From assembly GCA_947498625.1 (NCBI GenBank), contig CANMKR010000003.1:1-64000 (forward strand): 64,000 bases of DNA. The letters run 5' to 3'. Below are positions 47,285 through 57,124 of this stretch, in pieces (the stretch's first letter is position 1; the number at the start of each line of letters is the position of its first letter). Both the position numbers and the translations under genes were made by a program. Under the pieces are notes generated by a model, which saw only the letters and a program-made list of their open reading frames with translations, did no database searches and was not told the DNA's origin. Source of the stretch: an uncultured Kangiella sp. Lineage in GTDB: Bacteria; Pseudomonadota; Gammaproteobacteria; Enterobacterales; Kangiellaceae.

Positions 47285-48385
47285 ATGACTAAATTCTACA
47301 CGAGTTTTAACCATTTGATTAGCGCTAAATACCCAAGCATTAAAGTTAAAAATGTTGCCTCTATAGTGCCAACATTATTTTCTTATTTGTTACTAGTTAC
47401 TGCTTGTATTTTTATTAGTGCTTTCGCTAAAGCCCGTGAGGCTCCTAATAAACTCGAATCATTACAAAGCTCATCAGAAACTACAATAGAGCAAGCTTTA
47501 GAGCCGCAAACGATAGAAATTCTTTGGCTTAGTAACGCTCTAATACCTGCTGAAGATTTAATTTTAAAAGGCTTTGAGTATAGTTTTGACACTGCCTATT
47601 TATTAAAGTTTGTTTCCCTTAAAGATCAAGCTGAGATACCTTTATTTTTATCCAACAATGATTACGATATTATTCTAGCTTCTGGCGATGCTGCCTGGGA
47701 TCTACTTGCGCAACTTGGCACCAAGACTAGAGCTATTGGTCTGGGTGTTAGTCAAAGTATACTATTTAAATACAGCAATAAATTAAAGGCTAACCAATTC
47801 TTATTAACCAAAGAACAGCCGCCAAATAGAATCTTTGCTTTTGTTGATTCGTTAGACTTGAAGCACGCGCAAGTGTCCGAGCTTTTCACTAAAGACCATC
47901 AAGCTCTCAGAAATAGCCAAATCAATGGAGCACAACAAATTGGCGTCCCCTATAAAGCCATTATAGCTGAAGCTGACACAAGCGTTATGAAAGTTATCAA
48001 CAGCGTGCACAATTGCTGCAGTATTCTTTATTTAAAACACTATGATTTCTTGAGCGATACTAGAAAACAGCAAGCTGCTTTATATGAGGGGTATCGCCGA
48101 AAAATTATTACCATAGGCGATCGACCTTATATGGTTTCTTTGGGCGCCAATTATGTGATTTACACACCAGAACATGAAATAGGAATTCAAGCCGTCAGTA
48201 TTGTTAAAAAACTCCAACAACAAGAGTCACAAGTCTCAATTCATTATCCACAAGAATTTGCTATTGATATTAATGCTAAATTAACTAATTTATTTGATAA
48301 AGGTAATAGAAAAATTTCTGTTGGAGTTTTAATTGATAAAATAAAAAATACTGAGAAAATCTTCGAACAGGAAACTAAATCGTGA
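47285..48385 (+). CDS. Periplasmic ABC-type substrate-binding-like protein coupled to barA
   Basis: A 366-aa protein with an N-terminal hydrophobic signal or anchor (about 29-47, ending ISAFAKA). It resembles the uncharacterised ABC substrate-binding group (TrpX/COG2984-like): IEILWLSNALIPAEDLILKGFEY, YDIILASGDAAWDLLAQ and AIGLGVSQS. No ABC permease or ATPase is nearby. Its stop overlaps the barA GTG start by 4 bp (GTGA), so the two are made together. The protein may present a ligand to the sensor domain of BarA. That role is inference. Confidence 0.65.
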   Translation: MTKFYTSFNHLISAKYPSIKVKNVASIVPTLFSYLLLVTACIFISAFAKAREAPNKLESLQSSSETTIEQALEPQTIEILWLSNALIPAEDLILKGFEYSFDTAYLLKFVSLKDQAEIPLFLSNNDYDIILASGDAAWDLLAQLGTKTRAIGLGVSQSILFKYSNKLKANQFLLTKEQPPNRIFAFVDSLDLKHAQVSELFTKDHQALRNSQINGAQQIGVPYKAIIAEADTSVMKVINSVHNCCSILYLKHYDFLSDTRKQQAALYEGYRRKIITIGDRPYMVSLGANYVIYTPEHEIGIQAVSIVKKLQQQESQVSIHYPQEFAIDINAKLTNLFDKGNRKISVGVLIDKIKNTEKIFEQETKS

Positions 48386-51213
48386 ACAAATGGAATGTAA
48401 GCACTAGGATTTTTGTTTTAGCTATTGTCCCAACTATCCTTATAGCTTTATTACTCAGTATATTTTTTGTTAATAGCTACTCTAAAACGAGTAATCTATC
48501 TCTCTCACAAAGAGCATACAGTGTAACTGCTAATTTAGCGGCTAGTAGCGAGTTTGATATTGTCAGTCAAAACTTTATTAATCTACAAAAAAGTGCTCAA
48601 CAGGCTATGCAGGCAGATAGTGATATAGAGCTTATAGTAATTTACGATTCCAATAGTCGCATAATAACCTCTGTAGGCTCCACAGCTATTCTAGATAATT
48701 TACCTATATTTGAACCGGGTAATTTTAATAGCGAATCTATTAATCAACAAGGCAATATTAATGTTGTTTCGCAAGAGTTTTTTCAAGGTTATTTATATAG
48801 CACAACCATCAACAGCTACTTTATAGACCCGCACGAACAGTGGAAACCTAAAGGGGCCAATTTAATCGAATCAGATCAAATCCTTGGTTATCTAGTAGTC
48901 TATTTTAGTCAAGAGGCTATTTTAAGCTCACAAATTAAAGTTTTAATCGGCTCCTTAGCTATTATTTTTCTAGGCTTACTTCTTAGTATTAAACTCGCGC
49001 AAAAAACTTCAAGCAGCGTCATTCAACCTATTGAGAACATGACCAGTGGAGTTAACCGTATTAAAGAAGGTTTTTTAAACACCCGCATATCGACTGATAC
49101 CAGTTCAGAATTAAAGCGCCTAGAACAAGGAATTAATACTATGGCGCAAAGACTTGAACATAATCAGGAAGAACTTAAAACCGCAGTAAAACAAGCCACT
49201 ACCGATCTACAAGACACTCTTGAAACGCTTGAAGTTAATAATTTGGAGCTTGATTTAGCTAGAAAGCAAGCTCTAGAAGCTAGCCGTATTAAGACTGAGT
49301 TTCTTGCCAACATGGGACATGAAATACGTACACCAATGAACGGTGTGATTGGCTTTACCGACTTACTATTAAAAACTCAGCTTAACAACAAACAAAAAGA
49401 CTTTTTATTAGACATTAAACGCTCAGCAGGTAATTTACTGTCAATCATTGATGATATCTTAGATTACTCAAAAATCGAAGCAGGAAAAATGTCGTTAGAA
49501 CGCTACCCTTTTGATTTAAGAGAGTGTGTAGACGATGTCTTTAGTATGCTCGGGCCAAAGGCCAATAAAAAAGGACTTGAGTTAATATCACTCATCTATT
49601 CAGATATTCCAAGTTCATTACTAGGCGATCCGATCCGAATCAAACAAATCATTACCAACTTAATTGGTAATGCCATTAAATTCACTCAATCGGGTTGCAT
49701 TGAATTACATGCAGAAATTGAGTCAGAATTGGAACATGAGCTCACTCTAAAAATTCAAGTCAAAGACACTGGAATAGGCATGAGTGTAGAACAGCAAAAT
49801 TCTTTGTTTAAAGCATTTAACCAAGCTGATGCGAGCACCAAAAGAATATTTGGAGGCACAGGCTTAGGTTTGGTGATATCTAAATCATTGGTTGAAAAAA
49901 TGGGCGGTGAAATCAATGTGGAAAGCACCGCTGATGCAGGCTCAAACTTTTGGTTTACTCTCAAGTGCATGGCTTCTGAATCTTCTCAAGAAAAAGAAAT
50001 TGGTTCACAAGTTTTAGCCCATAATTCAGCATTAGTATTTGACCCTCACTCTTCGGTCAGACTTTCAATGATACAGATGCTAGAAGATTTGAACATGTCA
50101 GTGACTAGCTTTGAAACTATTGAAGACTTGATAACTGAGGTAGAGCTTTGCAAAGCGAATCAAAAAAGTATTGAGATTATTATCGTTGGCGGTCAAGCCT
50201 TCAAACGAAGAAAAGCACAACTGGAACACCTTTGCTCACAAGCAAATGAAATTAGCTGTCCGGTCATCACCTTTAGCACTTCTGCCGAACCATCAGCACT
50301 TGATCAACTGCAACAACTTGGGGTTAGCAGAACTTTAAGAAAACCTTTAACTCACCGAAATTTATACAATGTTCTATTAGAAACCTTACGCGATAAAGAT
50401 CTTAACTCTACAGATTCACTGGAAAATTTAGACCTCAGTGTGCTATCCAATCTTTATGTTTTGGCGGTTGATGACAATCCCGCAAATTTACGTTTAGTCG
50501 ATATTTTATTAACAGATTTAGGCGTTAATGTGGATATTGCAGAAGACGGTATGCAGGCGATTTCTCTCAGCAAAGATAAAGTTTATGATCTAATTTTGAT
50601 GGATATACAGATGCCAGAAATTGATGGCATAGAAGCCTCTAGAACCATTAAGGCCAACAACACCAATGCTAAAACACCCATAGTCGCATTAACCGCACAT
50701 GCCATGGCAAATGAAAAAGAGCAGCTTATCGAAGCTGGCATGGCTGATTATATGACCAAACCTGTTTCTGAAAGTGATTTGGTAAAAATCCTTCTAAAAT
50801 GGACTCATAGTATAAATCTAGATACTAATTTAGAAGAAGAGAAGTCGCAAAATCTTGAAACCACTTTGGATTGGAAGCTCAGTCTTAAGCTTGCTAACAA
50901 TAATAGTAAGTTGGCTACCGATATGTTGAAGATGCTGGTGGAGTCCAATTTTGAAACCAGTAAAACTATTCATGCTGCGTTTCAAGCTCAAGAGTTTGAA
51001 AATCTGTTGCATCAAGTGCATAAATTACATGGTGCCAGTTGTTACTTAGGTACCCCTAAACTCAAAAGAATTAGCTCGAATTACGAAACCAAATTAAAGA
51101 AGCAACAATTCAATTCGATAGAAAATATCCATAATGAACTGTTATTAGAGCTCGAGAAAATAAACCAAGAAGCAGTTCCTTACATTACCGACAAAGTAAT
51201 CAATAATGGCTAG
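48382..51213 (+). CDS. barA: BarA-type hybrid sensor histidine kinase
   Basis: Top of the BarA-UvrY/GacS-GacA pathway that controls CsrA-binding small RNAs. The 943-aa product has two transmembrane segments (about 10-29 and 193-212) flanking a periplasmic sensor region, a HAMP domain and HisKA with His313 in NMGHEIRTPMNG. The ATPase domain has LIGNAIKFTQ, KDTGIGM and FGGTGLGLVIS. A pseudo-receiver follows (about 535-655, no phospho-Asp), then a true receiver with Asp741 in LILMDIQMPEIDG and a C-terminal HPt with His880 in VHKLHGASCYLG. Start is GTG at 48382. It lies upstream of the rlmD-relA-mazG block as in E. coli. Confidence 0.93.
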   Translation: MNKWNVSTRIFVLAIVPTILIALLLSIFFVNSYSKTSNLSLSQRAYSVTANLAASSEFDIVSQNFINLQKSAQQAMQADSDIELIVIYDSNSRIITSVGSTAILDNLPIFEPGNFNSESINQQGNINVVSQEFFQGYLYSTTINSYFIDPHEQWKPKGANLIESDQILGYLVVYFSQEAILSSQIKVLIGSLAIIFLGLLLSIKLAQKTSSSVIQPIENMTSGVNRIKEGFLNTRISTDTSSELKRLEQGINTMAQRLEHNQEELKTAVKQATTDLQDTLETLEVNNLELDLARKQALEASRIKTEFLANMGHEIRTPMNGVIGFTDLLLKTQLNNKQKDFLLDIKRSAGNLLSIIDDILDYSKIEAGKMSLERYPFDLRECVDDVFSMLGPKANKKGLELISLIYSDIPSSLLGDPIRIKQIITNLIGNAIKFTQSGCIELHAEIESELEHELTLKIQVKDTGIGMSVEQQNSLFKAFNQADASTKRIFGGTGLGLVISKSLVEKMGGEINVESTADAGSNFWFTLKCMASESSQEKEIGSQVLAHNSALVFDPHSSVRLSMIQMLEDLNMSVTSFETIEDLITEVELCKANQKSIEIIIVGGQAFKRRKAQLEHLCSQANEISCPVITFSTSAEPSALDQLQQLGVSRTLRKPLTHRNLYNVLLETLRDKDLNSTDSLENLDLSVLSNLYVLAVDDNPANLRLVDILLTDLGVNVDIAEDGMQAISLSKDKVYDLILMDIQMPEIDGIEASRTIKANNTNAKTPIVALTAHAMANEKEQLIEAGMADYMTKPVSESDLVKILLKWTHSINLDTNLEEEKSQNLETTLDWKLSLKLANNNSKLATDMLKMLVESNFETSKTIHAAFQAQEFENLLHQVHKLHGASCYLGTPKLKRISSNYETKLKKQQFNSIENIHNELLLELEKINQEAVPYITDKVINNG

Positions 51214-51216
51214 CAG

Positions 51217-52590
51217 CTAAAGCTCTGTAATTTGGATACTTTGTTGAGAACGATTTTTAATATCGTCAGTTGTTTCCAAACACAACTTTTCGAGTTCAGC
51301 TACCGACACATCTCCAACAAGCACATTAGAGTCGTCAACAGCTTTGATGTTAGTTGCCAATATTGACCGTTCCACTTGATACTTAGGATCTATATCAATC
51401 TGTACTTTATGATAATTTGGCGTGTAACCAAAATACCGCTTTAGTCCATTGTCTAATATCAATGAGGAGCTTTCCCACAAAACCTCTACCGTCTGATTTA
51501 TTTGGTTGCTTAACTCACGATGTTTTAACTTTGCTGCTAGCTGATGCAACTTTTTACTACGTTGTTTTTTAGTATCCTTATCGATTTTATTTGGTAATCG
51601 TGAGGCCTTAGTTCCTTCTCTATCCGAGTAGCTAAAAATATGCATATGGCCAAAAGGCTGAGTTTCTACAAACTCTAAGGTCTGAGCAAATTCCTCTTCA
51701 GTTTCACCAGGGAAGCCCACAATCACATCAGTCGTAATATTGAAATTATGTACGTACTGTCTTGCCTCATTCACCAGCTCAGCAAAAGATTCTGTTTTAC
51801 AACGACGAGACATTCTTTTTAGAACGGAATTAGCACCACTTTGAATGGGTAAATGCATGTGTGGCATCAAACGTGTATCTTTGAACAACTCAAAAAAGCC
51901 CTCGCCTAAATCCCAAGGCTCGACCGAGGCAAAGCGAATTCGCGGTATTCTGGTCTTGGCTAAAATTGTTTCAACCAGTTCATACAAACTCGAGCCTATA
52001 TCAGAGCCATAACCACCCACATGGACTCCAGCTAATACTATTTCCGGGACACCTTGCTGATGCAATTGATTAATTTCATCAATTAAATCATCTATAGTGC
52101 GGCTTCTTTCTTCACCTCTTGCTACTGTCACAATGCAATAGGTACAGCGATAACGGCAACCATCTTGAATTTTTATAAAAGCTCTTTCGCGATTACGAGT
52201 AAAAAGTGAACTTTCCCCAGGCTCAGTGGCAAATTCGGGCATCACCGGCATTTCTAATAACTCATGAACCCTGTCTACTAAAACTTCTTTATCACTATTA
52301 TCAACGATTAAGTCGACTCCCATGATTTTCTCAAGTTCCTGCGGTTCAAGTGAAGCATAACAACCGGTAACCACTAACCGAGCGCTTGGGTTGTTGCGAT
52401 GAAATTTTCGAATGGTTTGTCTTGATTTACGCGCAGCCTCCGACGTAACTGCACAAGTATTTAAAACCACTAAATCAGCCTCGGCGGACTCACTTTCTAC
52501 GGAATAACCTTTTGCTTGGAATGTCTGCGCCCAGTTTTGAAGTTCGGCCTCATTTAACCGGCAACCCAGTGAGCTTAAGTGGACTTTCAT
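51217..52590 (-). CDS. mtaB: tRNA t6A37 methylthiotransferase MtaB-like radical SAM enzyme
   Basis: Adds the methylthio group to t6A37 in tRNA. The 457-aa product has an N-terminal UPF0004 domain with three [4Fe-4S] Cys (LGCRLNEAE, LNTCAVTSEA, VTGCYAS). The radical SAM core has CRYRCTYCIV, then ITTDVIVGFPGETEEEF, HMHIFSYSDREGTKA and a C-terminal TRAM-like domain. The LGCRLN and CAVT signatures fit MtaB better than MiaB or RimO. It ends 3 bp from the barA stop, convergent and without a clear terminator. Confidence 0.88.
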   Translation of the reverse strand: MKVHLSSLGCRLNEAELQNWAQTFQAKGYSVESESAEADLVVLNTCAVTSEAARKSRQTIRKFHRNNPSARLVVTGCYASLEPQELEKIMGVDLIVDNSDKEVLVDRVHELLEMPVMPEFATEPGESSLFTRNRERAFIKIQDGCRYRCTYCIVTVARGEERSRTIDDLIDEINQLHQQGVPEIVLAGVHVGGYGSDIGSSLYELVETILAKTRIPRIRFASVEPWDLGEGFFELFKDTRLMPHMHLPIQSGANSVLKRMSRRCKTESFAELVNEARQYVHNFNITTDVIVGFPGETEEEFAQTLEFVETQPFGHMHIFSYSDREGTKASRLPNKIDKDTKKQRSKKLHQLAAKLKHRELSNQINQTVEVLWESSSLILDNGLKRYFGYTPNYHKVQIDIDPKYQVERSILATNIKAVDDSNVLVGDVSVAELEKLCLETTDDIKNRSQQSIQITEL

Positions 52591-52680
52591 GGCATTACAA
52601 TAAATTTAGAAGTTGCATGGGCATGATTATAACATTCATGCCAGCTGGCTGACATCCAAAACCTATAACTTGGCACAATA

Positions 52681-52706
52681 AAAAAAGCGCTCAAAGGCGC
52701 TTTTTA
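52681..52706. terminator. Terminator after mscS
   Basis: AAAAAGCGC, TCAAAG, GCGCTTTTT. On the minus strand it closes the mscS transcript before mtaB. Confidence 0.85.
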
Positions 52707-52727
52707 TTCTAAAAGCTGCTAAACAGA

Positions 52728-53564
52728 CTATTCGACACGGTGAAGATGTAAGTCGGTTTGCGGATATGGAATGGAAATATTAGCAGCATCAAGAGCTTTC
52801 TTGATGGCTTCTAAATTATCAAAATAAATACCCCAATAATCAGAAACATCCGACCAAACTCGCAAAGTGAAATTTACCGAGCTATCGGCTAATTCTGAAA
52901 CTGCAATAAATGGCGCAGGATCTTTATGAACTCGCTCATCTTTTGTAATGACACCCAGAATAACTTGCTTAGCTTCATCAATATCATCGTTATAGCCAAT
53001 ACCAATAGTAAAATCAACACGGCGTGTACCTTGATTACTGAAGTTGACGATAGAATTAGTTGAAATTGGCGAGTTAGGAATAATGATGGTTTTATTATCA
53101 GGGGTTAATAATACTGTGTTAAAGATCTGGATTTCCTCAACTTTGCCCACATGACCTTGCGCTTCAATCACATCACCAACTTTATAAGGACGGAATATTA
53201 ATAACATTACCCCACCAGCAAAGTTTTGCAAAGTACCTGATAAAGCCATACCAATAGCTAAGCCAGCGCCACCTAAAATCGCAACGAAGGAAGTCATCTG
53301 CACGCCCAGCATGGTCACAACCGTTACAACCAATAGGATTTTTAATACCATCCCCGTTAAGCTAAGTAGAAAGCGCTCTAAAGTTTTATCAAAATTTTTC
53401 TTGGCAAATAGTCGCTTCATGGCTCCCATAACCATTCTTATAATGATCAAGCCAATGATAAAGACCACAATAGCACCTGCTAGTTTCGGCGCATATTCAA
53501 GTCCTAAATCATAAGCTTTAGTGGCTAAAGCACTTATTTCTTTAGTATCAACGGGCAAACTCAT
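52728..53564 (-). CDS. mscS: Small-conductance mechanosensitive channel
   Basis: A heptameric inner-membrane channel that opens under osmotic downshock. The 278-aa product has three transmembrane segments, the third a pore helix rich in Gly and Ala (ILGGAGLAIGMALSGTLQNFAGG). The cytoplasmic beta domain begins FRPYKVGDVIE, with TPDNKTIIIPN and VNFSNQGTRRVD. Length and order match E. coli MscS (286 aa). Strong ribosome-binding site AAAGGAG, 6-7 nt spacing. Single gene. Confidence 0.93.
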   Translation of the reverse strand: MSLPVDTKEISALATKAYDLGLEYAPKLAGAIVVFIIGLIIIRMVMGAMKRLFAKKNFDKTLERFLLSLTGMVLKILLVVTVVTMLGVQMTSFVAILGGAGLAIGMALSGTLQNFAGGVMLLIFRPYKVGDVIEAQGHVGKVEEIQIFNTVLLTPDNKTIIIPNSPISTNSIVNFSNQGTRRVDFTIGIGYNDDIDEAKQVILGVITKDERVHKDPAPFIAVSELADSSVNFTLRVWSDVSDYWGIYFDNLEAIKKALDAANISIPYPQTDLHLHRVE

Positions 53565-53719
53565 TTTTTTCTCCTTTTTTCAGTCAAACTAAATTGTAAA
53601 GTGTTAAAGAATTCCAAGCAATTGAACATTGATTATTTTACAGTGTTTTAAACTGATGCTTATAAATTTATCAATATACATGCTAGTATTTGGCTATTAT
53701 AGACTTCAGGAACTCTATT

Positions 53720-54112
53720 ATGCGCTACGTTATTTTAGTAACAAGTTTAATCCTATGCGGCTGTACTTCCGTCAGTCCCAATAAAGTTGATGCCAAGTTG
53801 GCGTCATGGCAAGGCAGTAATATTTCCACCTTGATACAGATCTGGGGTTTGCCTACTACCGAAAGAGAAATTCAGGGGATGAAATACGCCGAATGGAACA
53901 GTAAAGAGGTATCCAATCGTCCTTCAATAAACCTTGGGATTGGCGGCTTTGGCAGCAGAATTTTTGGTAGCATTGGCACTACACTTTTTGGTGGTCGCAA
54001 AGAATCGCATTGCTTAGTTCAAGTCGCTTATGATTCGCAAGGCCAAGTGAAAACTTCTAGTTGGAAAGGTGATCCTGATACTTGCTACGACTCTATTCCC
54101 GAAAAAGAATAG
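53720..54112 (+). CDS. Small lipoprotein of unknown function
   Basis: A 130-aa protein from the ATG at 53720 (AGGA 8 nt upstream), with lipoprotein signal MRYVILVTSLILCGCTS and lipobox Cys near residue 15. The mature part has a WGLPTTEREIQGMKYAEW segment reminiscent of the BamE/SmpA-like lipoprotein fold. A Gly-rich patch (GIGGFGSRIFGSIGTTLFGG) and two more Cys near the C-terminus follow. I do not recognise a named family. It ends 11 bp from the convergent recJ. Confidence 0.65.
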   Translation: MRYVILVTSLILCGCTSVSPNKVDAKLASWQGSNISTLIQIWGLPTTEREIQGMKYAEWNSKEVSNRPSINLGIGGFGSRIFGSIGTTLFGGRKESHCLVQVAYDSQGQVKTSSWKGDPDTCYDSIPEKE

Positions 54113-54123
54113 TCTTTTAGTTT

Positions 54124-55839
54124 CTAAGAAACTTTTTCAATAAAAGTAATAATCAGTTGCAGCTCGGGTTGCGCAAAATAGTCATTAATGTCTAATTGGT
54201 AAGCTACCCTTATGCGATTGGCTTTCTCTTGCCATTCGCTAGGTTCAACTCTAAAAGCGATAGCAGAAATTGGTTGCTTTAGTTGCTCACTGGATAAAGT
54301 GAGCTTCAAATGGTTTTGCCCCACAATTCTCTGATTTAAGACATCAAAAATGCCGTGAAAAACTGGCTCTGGAAATCCTTGTCCAAAGGGTCCAATAGAT
54401 TCTAAATCCTCCACGGATTGAATATTTAGCTCGGAAGCCAATAATTCACCGTCAGATTCTATAGTATTTTCTATCAATTCACCGGCTAATAAGGTTTTAA
54501 CAGCACCATCGAAAGCTTGCTTAAATTGCTCCAGCTTGGGCTTTTCAATACTCAAACCCGCAGCCATTGCATGGCCGCCAAATTTATTAATCAAATCAGG
54601 ATGCTGGGCATCCACTAATGCTAGTGCATCGCGAATGTGAACTTGTTTAACCGAACGAGCAGAGCCTTTTAAAACTGTCGCTGACTCATCGGCAAAGACA
54701 ATACAGGGTTTATTGATTTTATCTTTGACTCTTGAGGCTAATAACCCCACCACACCTTGGTGCCAATGGGATTGATATAGGCAAATTGATTGTTTGTTAG
54801 TAACTTCAAGCTTTTGTTCCGCAAGGATCTGTTGTGCATCTTGTTGCATATCCGTTTCAACTTCTTGACGGTCGCTATTCAGGCTATGTAATATTTGCGC
54901 ATACTCATTAGCAATATTTTTATCCGACGCCAATAAACACTCAATCCCTAAACTCATATCATCTAGCCGCCCTGCGGCATTTAACCTTGGGCCAACTGCA
55001 AATCCTAAATCAGAACTTTTGACTTTAGAGAGTTTGCGTTTAGTTAAAGCTAACAATTCCGATATCCCGGGTCGACATTTACCCGAACGGATTAAGCGCA
55101 AACCTTGCTTCACCAGAATACGATTATTTTCATCAAGAGGGACCAAGTCCGCAACTGTTCCCAAAGCAACCAAATCAAGGTAGTGAGCAAGATTAGGTTC
55201 TGCTCTTGTATCATTGAACCAATTTTGCTCTCGTAAATATTTTCTAAGTGCTAGTAACACATAAAATAAAACGCCGACACCAGCTAAATTTTTACTGGCA
55301 AACTGATCACCTGGTTGATTAGGATTTACGATAGCATCAGCATTTGGCAACTGCTCGCCTGCTAAATGATGATCAGTGACTAAAACCTTGATTCCTAATG
55401 CTTTGGCTTTTACTACCCCAGCAATGCTGGAGATCCCATTATCAACGGTAATAATGAGATCAGGTTTTTTTGTGCTTGCAAGCTCGACCAGCTCTGGAGA
55501 CAGACCATAGCCATAATCGAATCTATTAGGGACTAAATAATCCACGTGGCTAGCACCAAAACGCTCAAGCACTAATTTACACAAGGTTGCACTAGTAGCT
55601 CCATCAGCATCAAAATCACCAACAATTAAGATATTTCGATTGTTGCTAATTGCCGCAAAAAGCAAAGCTACCGCTTTATCGATATCTTTTAAGTCTGTAA
55701 AAGGCAAAAGTTTAGCTAGCCCATAATCCAATGTCTGCTCTGGATTAAGATTTCGATTAGCGAGTATCCGTTGAGTAAGCGTAAGTTGCTGCTCTTGCTC
55801 AGAATATTTGGACTGTCGAACTCTAATAGTTTTATTCAT
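54124..55839 (-). CDS. recJ: Single-stranded-DNA-specific 5'-3' exonuclease RecJ
   Basis: A 5'-3' ssDNA exonuclease of recombination and mismatch repair. The 571-aa product has the DHH phosphoesterase motifs LIVGDFDADGATS, IITVDNGISS, VTDHHLAGE and NLAGVGVLFY. The DHHA1 region reads KGSARSVKQVHIRDAL ... FGGHAMAAGLSIE, and a C-terminal OB-like domain follows. Manganese ligands are intact. It is part of the conserved xerD-dsbC-recJ region, though here an amidohydrolase and an Mth938-domain gene are interposed between recJ and dsbC. Confidence 0.95.
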   Translation of the reverse strand: MNKTIRVRQSKYSEQEQQLTLTQRILANRNLNPEQTLDYGLAKLLPFTDLKDIDKAVALLFAAISNNRNILIVGDFDADGATSATLCKLVLERFGASHVDYLVPNRFDYGYGLSPELVELASTKKPDLIITVDNGISSIAGVVKAKALGIKVLVTDHHLAGEQLPNADAIVNPNQPGDQFASKNLAGVGVLFYVLLALRKYLREQNWFNDTRAEPNLAHYLDLVALGTVADLVPLDENNRILVKQGLRLIRSGKCRPGISELLALTKRKLSKVKSSDLGFAVGPRLNAAGRLDDMSLGIECLLASDKNIANEYAQILHSLNSDRQEVETDMQQDAQQILAEQKLEVTNKQSICLYQSHWHQGVVGLLASRVKDKINKPCIVFADESATVLKGSARSVKQVHIRDALALVDAQHPDLINKFGGHAMAAGLSIEKPKLEQFKQAFDGAVKTLLAGELIENTIESDGELLASELNIQSVEDLESIGPFGQGFPEPVFHGIFDVLNQRIVGQNHLKLTLSSEQLKQPISAIAFRVEPSEWQEKANRIRVAYQLDINDYFAQPELQLIITFIEKVS

Positions 55840-55849
55840 ACATTAAGAA

Positions 55850-57067
55850 CTAAAAAAATGCTTTGGTTTCAAATACTTTAGAAGAAAAACGGTGACCATT
55901 AGAACTTAATAAACGTTTAACTGCAAAATCAAAAAGCAAAGCATTGTATTGACGTATCATATTTAAATCTTGCAACCATTTTTTATCTAGTAATTGATTC
56001 TTAATTAAGCGCCGTATAGAAATTAAAGGCATCACCGCTGGCAACGGATAATCGCTACCGTTTAATAGTCTCGAGTGCCAATCAGTATTCTCCAATAAGA
56101 ATTTAAGCTTTCTTGGCTGACGATTAATTTGCAGAATTGCTGAAATCTCACCATACAAACTCTGCGGATATTCACTCATCATCCGAGTGAACAAATCAAA
56201 ACTATCAGTCATGCTTAATCGTAAGCTATCCAAATCCTGATTCTTACCAAGGCTAGCACAATGCGCCACTACAACTTTAACGCCATTATCTAATGCGGTT
56301 CTAAGCCTTAAAGGATTGCCCAGTTCTTGCGTGTCTGAGCCTTGAACCGCTTTTTCTGTACCTGCATGACAAATTAATGGAATATCCAACTGTTCCAGTT
56401 TTTTGTAAAAAGCCACACATCGATCTGACATAGGATCCATATTTTGCGCCGGCGGCAACCACTTGACAGCCCGAGCACCCTGCTCTTTGGCTTTTTCTAA
56501 TTCATCAATGGCATCTGAACGATAAGGATGAATCGATGCTACCCATTCAAACTGCTCCGGAGATTCACTAGCGAGCTTTGCCGAATATTCATTAGGTACA
56601 TAAAAGGTGCTCAAATTTTTATTTGGCAGGCCATTACTACCATAGTGATAATCGAAAGCAAAGAGCATAGTTTTAAAGCCTTTTGGCATATCGTCAACCA
56701 AAAGCTTTAGCCTACTAAGAAAAGCCGTATCGGCTTGCTCTGTACTACCGATACAAGAGGCATTTAAATAAAATTTGAATTGAGCTAATTGCACAGGATG
56801 AAAGCGAGATTGCATTTTCGGATTAACCCAAATACCCGAACCAGACTCACCCAACCCTACGGTATGCACATGACAATCCCAAACTTTATTGGGCTCTACT
56901 CCCTGCCATATTGCTTGCCATAGTTCTAGTTGCTTAAGCTCTTCTGGTAATGTTTCAAAACACGGATTTTTTATAAACCCATCCCAGTAGTCACGGCTTA
57001 GCCAATAACCTATCCCACCGGCAACTCCTAAACCAGCCAATCCTTTGAGTAGTCTTCTTCTTTTCAT
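55850..57067 (-). CDS. Exported amidohydrolase-family (TIM-barrel) protein with twin-arginine signal
   Basis: A 405-aa protein whose N-terminus MKRRRLLKGLAGLGVAGG resembles a twin-arginine or membrane-anchoring signal. The rest is an Amidohydro_2-like metal-dependent hydrolase with metal ligands in VWDCHVHTVG, LICHAGTEK, VVVAHCASLG and NGSDYPLPA. Together these give the His-x-His, His, His, Asp set. The substrate is unknown; relatives include ACMSD-like decarboxylases and lactonases. It ends 10 bp upstream of the recJ start on the same strand, so it is probably cotranscribed with recJ. Confidence 0.7.
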   Translation of the reverse strand: MKRRRLLKGLAGLGVAGGIGYWLSRDYWDGFIKNPCFETLPEELKQLELWQAIWQGVEPNKVWDCHVHTVGLGESGSGIWVNPKMQSRFHPVQLAQFKFYLNASCIGSTEQADTAFLSRLKLLVDDMPKGFKTMLFAFDYHYGSNGLPNKNLSTFYVPNEYSAKLASESPEQFEWVASIHPYRSDAIDELEKAKEQGARAVKWLPPAQNMDPMSDRCVAFYKKLEQLDIPLICHAGTEKAVQGSDTQELGNPLRLRTALDNGVKVVVAHCASLGKNQDLDSLRLSMTDSFDLFTRMMSEYPQSLYGEISAILQINRQPRKLKFLLENTDWHSRLLNGSDYPLPAVMPLISIRRLIKNQLLDKKWLQDLNMIRQYNALLFDFAVKRLLSSNGHRFSSKVFETKAFF

Positions 57068-57124
57068 TTGCTTATATCTTGTTATGATTAAGTTAAGATT
57101 GGCACAAGCAATTTAAATATTCCA

